From assembly GCF_002163855.1 (NCBI RefSeq), contig NZ_CP019332.1, forward strand, positions 1,839,145 to 1,903,144: a DNA stretch of 64,000 bases, in the 5' to 3' direction. Numbering within the stretch: position 1 is the stretch's first letter; every line of letters starts with the position of its first letter. Below are positions 62,707 to 64,000 of the stretch, one piece after another. The notes under the pieces were generated by a model. It did not search any database. It worked only from the letters and a program-made list of their open reading frames with translations, and had not been told where the DNA came from. Both the position numbers and the translations under genes were made by a program. Source of the stretch: Winogradskyella sp. PC-19 (GTDB lineage Bacteria > Bacteroidota > Bacteroidia > Flavobacteriales > Flavobacteriaceae).

Positions 62707-63870
62707 ATGTTGTTTTCCGAAATTTTAGGTCAAAATCATATCAAGTCTCACTTAACAAAAAGTGCAGACGCGGGTCGTATTCCGCATGCACAATTGTTTG
62801 TTGGCCCAGAAGGTTCGGGTACTTTACCGATGGCAATTGCCTATGCACAGTATATTTTGTGTAGTAATACAAATTCTGAAAACACAGAAGGCAATCAAGC
62901 TTGTAACCTTAAGTTTAAAAATCTGTCTCATCCGGATTTACATTTTGCATTTCCAGTAACCACTAATGACAAGGTAAAACGCCATCCTGTATCTAGTCAT
63001 TTTTTAGAAGAGTGGCGACAACTTATTGACCAACAACCTTATGGTAATTTGTTTGATTGGTACAAAATGTTAGGTGTGGATAATAAGCAGGGGCAAATTG
63101 GTGTAGACGAAGCTTTGGATATTGTAAAATCCTTAAGTCTAAAATCGTATGAAGGTGGCTACAAAGTAATGCTTATTTGGATGGCTGAAAAGATGAATAC
63201 TGCATCTGCAAATAAGCTTCTAAAACTCATTGAAGAACCACCTGAAAAAACTGTTTTTATTCTTATTGCTGAAGACGAAGAACAAATTATAAGCACTATT
63301 AGGTCACGCTGTCAAGTTTTACACTTTCCGCGTTTACCGGAAGTTATTATTGCAGAATCATTAGTCAAAAAATATAATATCGACCAGGCTATTGCTAATA
63401 AAATAGCGCAGCAATCCAACGGAAATTTTAATAAAGCTTGTGACCTTATTTATCAAGATAGTGAAGATATTCAGTTTGAAAAATGGTTTATTGCTTGGGT
63501 ACGTTCTGCCTTTAAGGCCAAAGGAAATAAGTCAGCAATTAGAGAGTTAATTGCTTGGTCTGAGGATATCGCAAAAACTGGTCGTGAAACACAAAAGCAG
63601 TTTTTACATTTTTGCATTAATTACTTTAGACAAGCCTTATTACTAAATTATAAAGCAAACGAATTGGTATATCTAGAGCCAAAATCGGAAAGTTTTAAGC
63701 TAGAAAAATTTGCACCTTTTGTGCACGATGCTAATATCATGGATATTACCAAAGAGCTTCAAGATGCTATTTATCATATTGAACGTAACGGAAACTCAAA
63801 GATTATTTTAACGGATTTATCTATAAAACTCACAAGATTATTACACAAAAAAAGTCAGGCAAATGCCTGA
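62707..63870 (+). CDS. holB: DNA polymerase III subunit delta prime
   Basis: A 387-residue clamp-loader subunit. Degenerate P-loop GPEGSGTL (no Lys), as usual for delta-prime, which does not hydrolyse ATP; Cys positions of the zinc module are reduced (ILC and QAC remain). LLKLIEEPPEKTVFILIAEDEEQIISTIRSRCQ (read as LLKLIEEPPEKTVFIL and IISTIRSRCQ, residues about 170-202) is the SRC sensor region. It stands alone on the plus strand with a leaderless-looking promoter; its 3' end forms part of a terminator. Confidence 0.94.
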   Translation: MLFSEILGQNHIKSHLTKSADAGRIPHAQLFVGPEGSGTLPMAIAYAQYILCSNTNSENTEGNQACNLKFKNLSHPDLHFAFPVTTNDKVKRHPVSSHFLEEWRQLIDQQPYGNLFDWYKMLGVDNKQGQIGVDEALDIVKSLSLKSYEGGYKVMLIWMAEKMNTASANKLLKLIEEPPEKTVFILIAEDEEQIISTIRSRCQVLHFPRLPEVIIAESLVKKYNIDQAIANKIAQQSNGNFNKACDLIYQDSEDIQFEKWFIAWVRSAFKAKGNKSAIRELIAWSEDIAKTGRETQKQFLHFCINYFRQALLLNYKANELVYLEPKSESFKLEKFAPFVHDANIMDITKELQDAIYHIERNGNSKIILTDLSIKLTRLLHKKSQANA

Positions 63871-63875
63871 CTTTT
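63850..63875. terminator. Bidirectional terminator overlapping the holB stop codon
   Basis: AAAAGTCAGGC (63850-63860) and GCCTGACTTTT (63865-63875) form a perfect 11-bp stem with a 4-nt loop. The holB stop codon TGA at 63868-63870 is within the stem. T-rich ends on both sides fit termination of both holB and the opposite gene. Confidence 0.85.
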
Positions 63876-63901
63876 AAATTATTAAGTTAAAATAAATTAT
63901 T

Positions 63902-64000
63902 TTATTTCTCTTCCTCTGTACTTTCTTCTTCGGTATTGTACTCAGCGTTTAAAGCATCTGTAATTGTTTTAGTTAAATCACTCGCTTCTTCTCCATATAT
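63902..64000 (-). CDS. C-terminal end of an unidentified protein (partial)
   Basis: The minus-strand frame entering at the right edge ends in TAA at 63902-63904 and is open to 64000, giving 32 residues: SDLTKTITDALNAEY followed by a strongly acidic tail (NTEEESTEEEK). The rest of the gene lies outside the window, so no family is assigned. The shared hairpin at 63850-63875 would terminate it. Confidence 0.6.
   Translation of the reverse strand: MYGEEASDLTKTITDALNAEYNTEEESTEEEK

Overview
The window reads as a chromosome segment from a marine-type member of the family Flavobacteriaceae (phylum Bacteroidota). The evidence is the low G+C sequence, the bacteroidete -7 promoter element TAnnTTTG in front of many genes, the absence of clear Shine-Dalgarno sites, an atp gene set without atpD/atpC beside it, a PorW/SprE-type gliding/type IX secretion (T9SS) lipoprotein, and several gene families seen mostly in flavobacteria (DUF6168, DUF6427, DUF6341, DUF4837, DUF5687, DUF6909-like). 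No rRNA, tRNA, CRISPR array, transposase or phage gene was seen, and no gene-free stretch exceeds 300 bp.

Region 1 (1-15.2 kb, minus strand). The left edge cuts a secreted beta-propeller protein with an inserted protease-associated (PA) domain. Next, in transcription order, come porW/sprE, a bactofilin, atpZ, a small membrane protein and atpB-E-F-H-A-G. The atp spacers hold a 12-bp-stem hairpin (atpE/atpF), a five-copy heptamer repeat (atpH/atpA) and an 8-bp-stem hairpin (atpA/atpG). A PadR regulator, two related membrane proteins with a HAAS-like N-terminus and an ABC transporter form a second operon.

Region 2 (15.3-21.4 kb). Housekeeping genes lie on both strands: a flavin/2Fe-2S reductase, a GT9 glycosyltransferase with DUF4254, upp, two small membrane-protein families and purD. 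An intergenic repeat lies at about 17.45-17.56 kb.

Region 3 (21.4-55.9 kb). This is a large surface-polysaccharide locus, mostly on the minus strand. It encodes dTDP-L-rhamnose synthesis (rfbBACD), UDP-glucuronate and UDP-xylose synthesis (ugd, uxs), a full PglF/E/D/C-type set for di-N-acetylbacillosamine and its transfer to lipid, the WbpA/B/D steps toward a 2,3-diacetamido uronic acid, and a WbpG/HisH/HisF amidination trio. A further 4,6-dehydratase, aminotransferase and GNAT set is present. One Wzx flippase, one Wzz-like protein, two Wzy/ligase-like proteins on opposite strands, two initiating phosphosugar transferases and five glycosyltransferases complete it. One of its DegT-family proteins has lost the PLP lysine.

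Region 4 (54.2-64 kb). A nucleosidase-like DUF6909 protein leads the polysaccharide genes. Then follow a GH3-family adenylating enzyme, an M23 peptidase, tatA, a DUF4837 lipoprotein, an MltD-like transglycosylase, pgk, holB and the C-terminal end of an unidentified acidic protein.

Together the window combines energy generation, envelope remodelling, and synthesis of an O-antigen-like glycan. The most testable idea is that the Wbp-type sugar genes serve anchoring of T9SS cargo to lipopolysaccharide, as recalled for Porphyromonas gingivalis.
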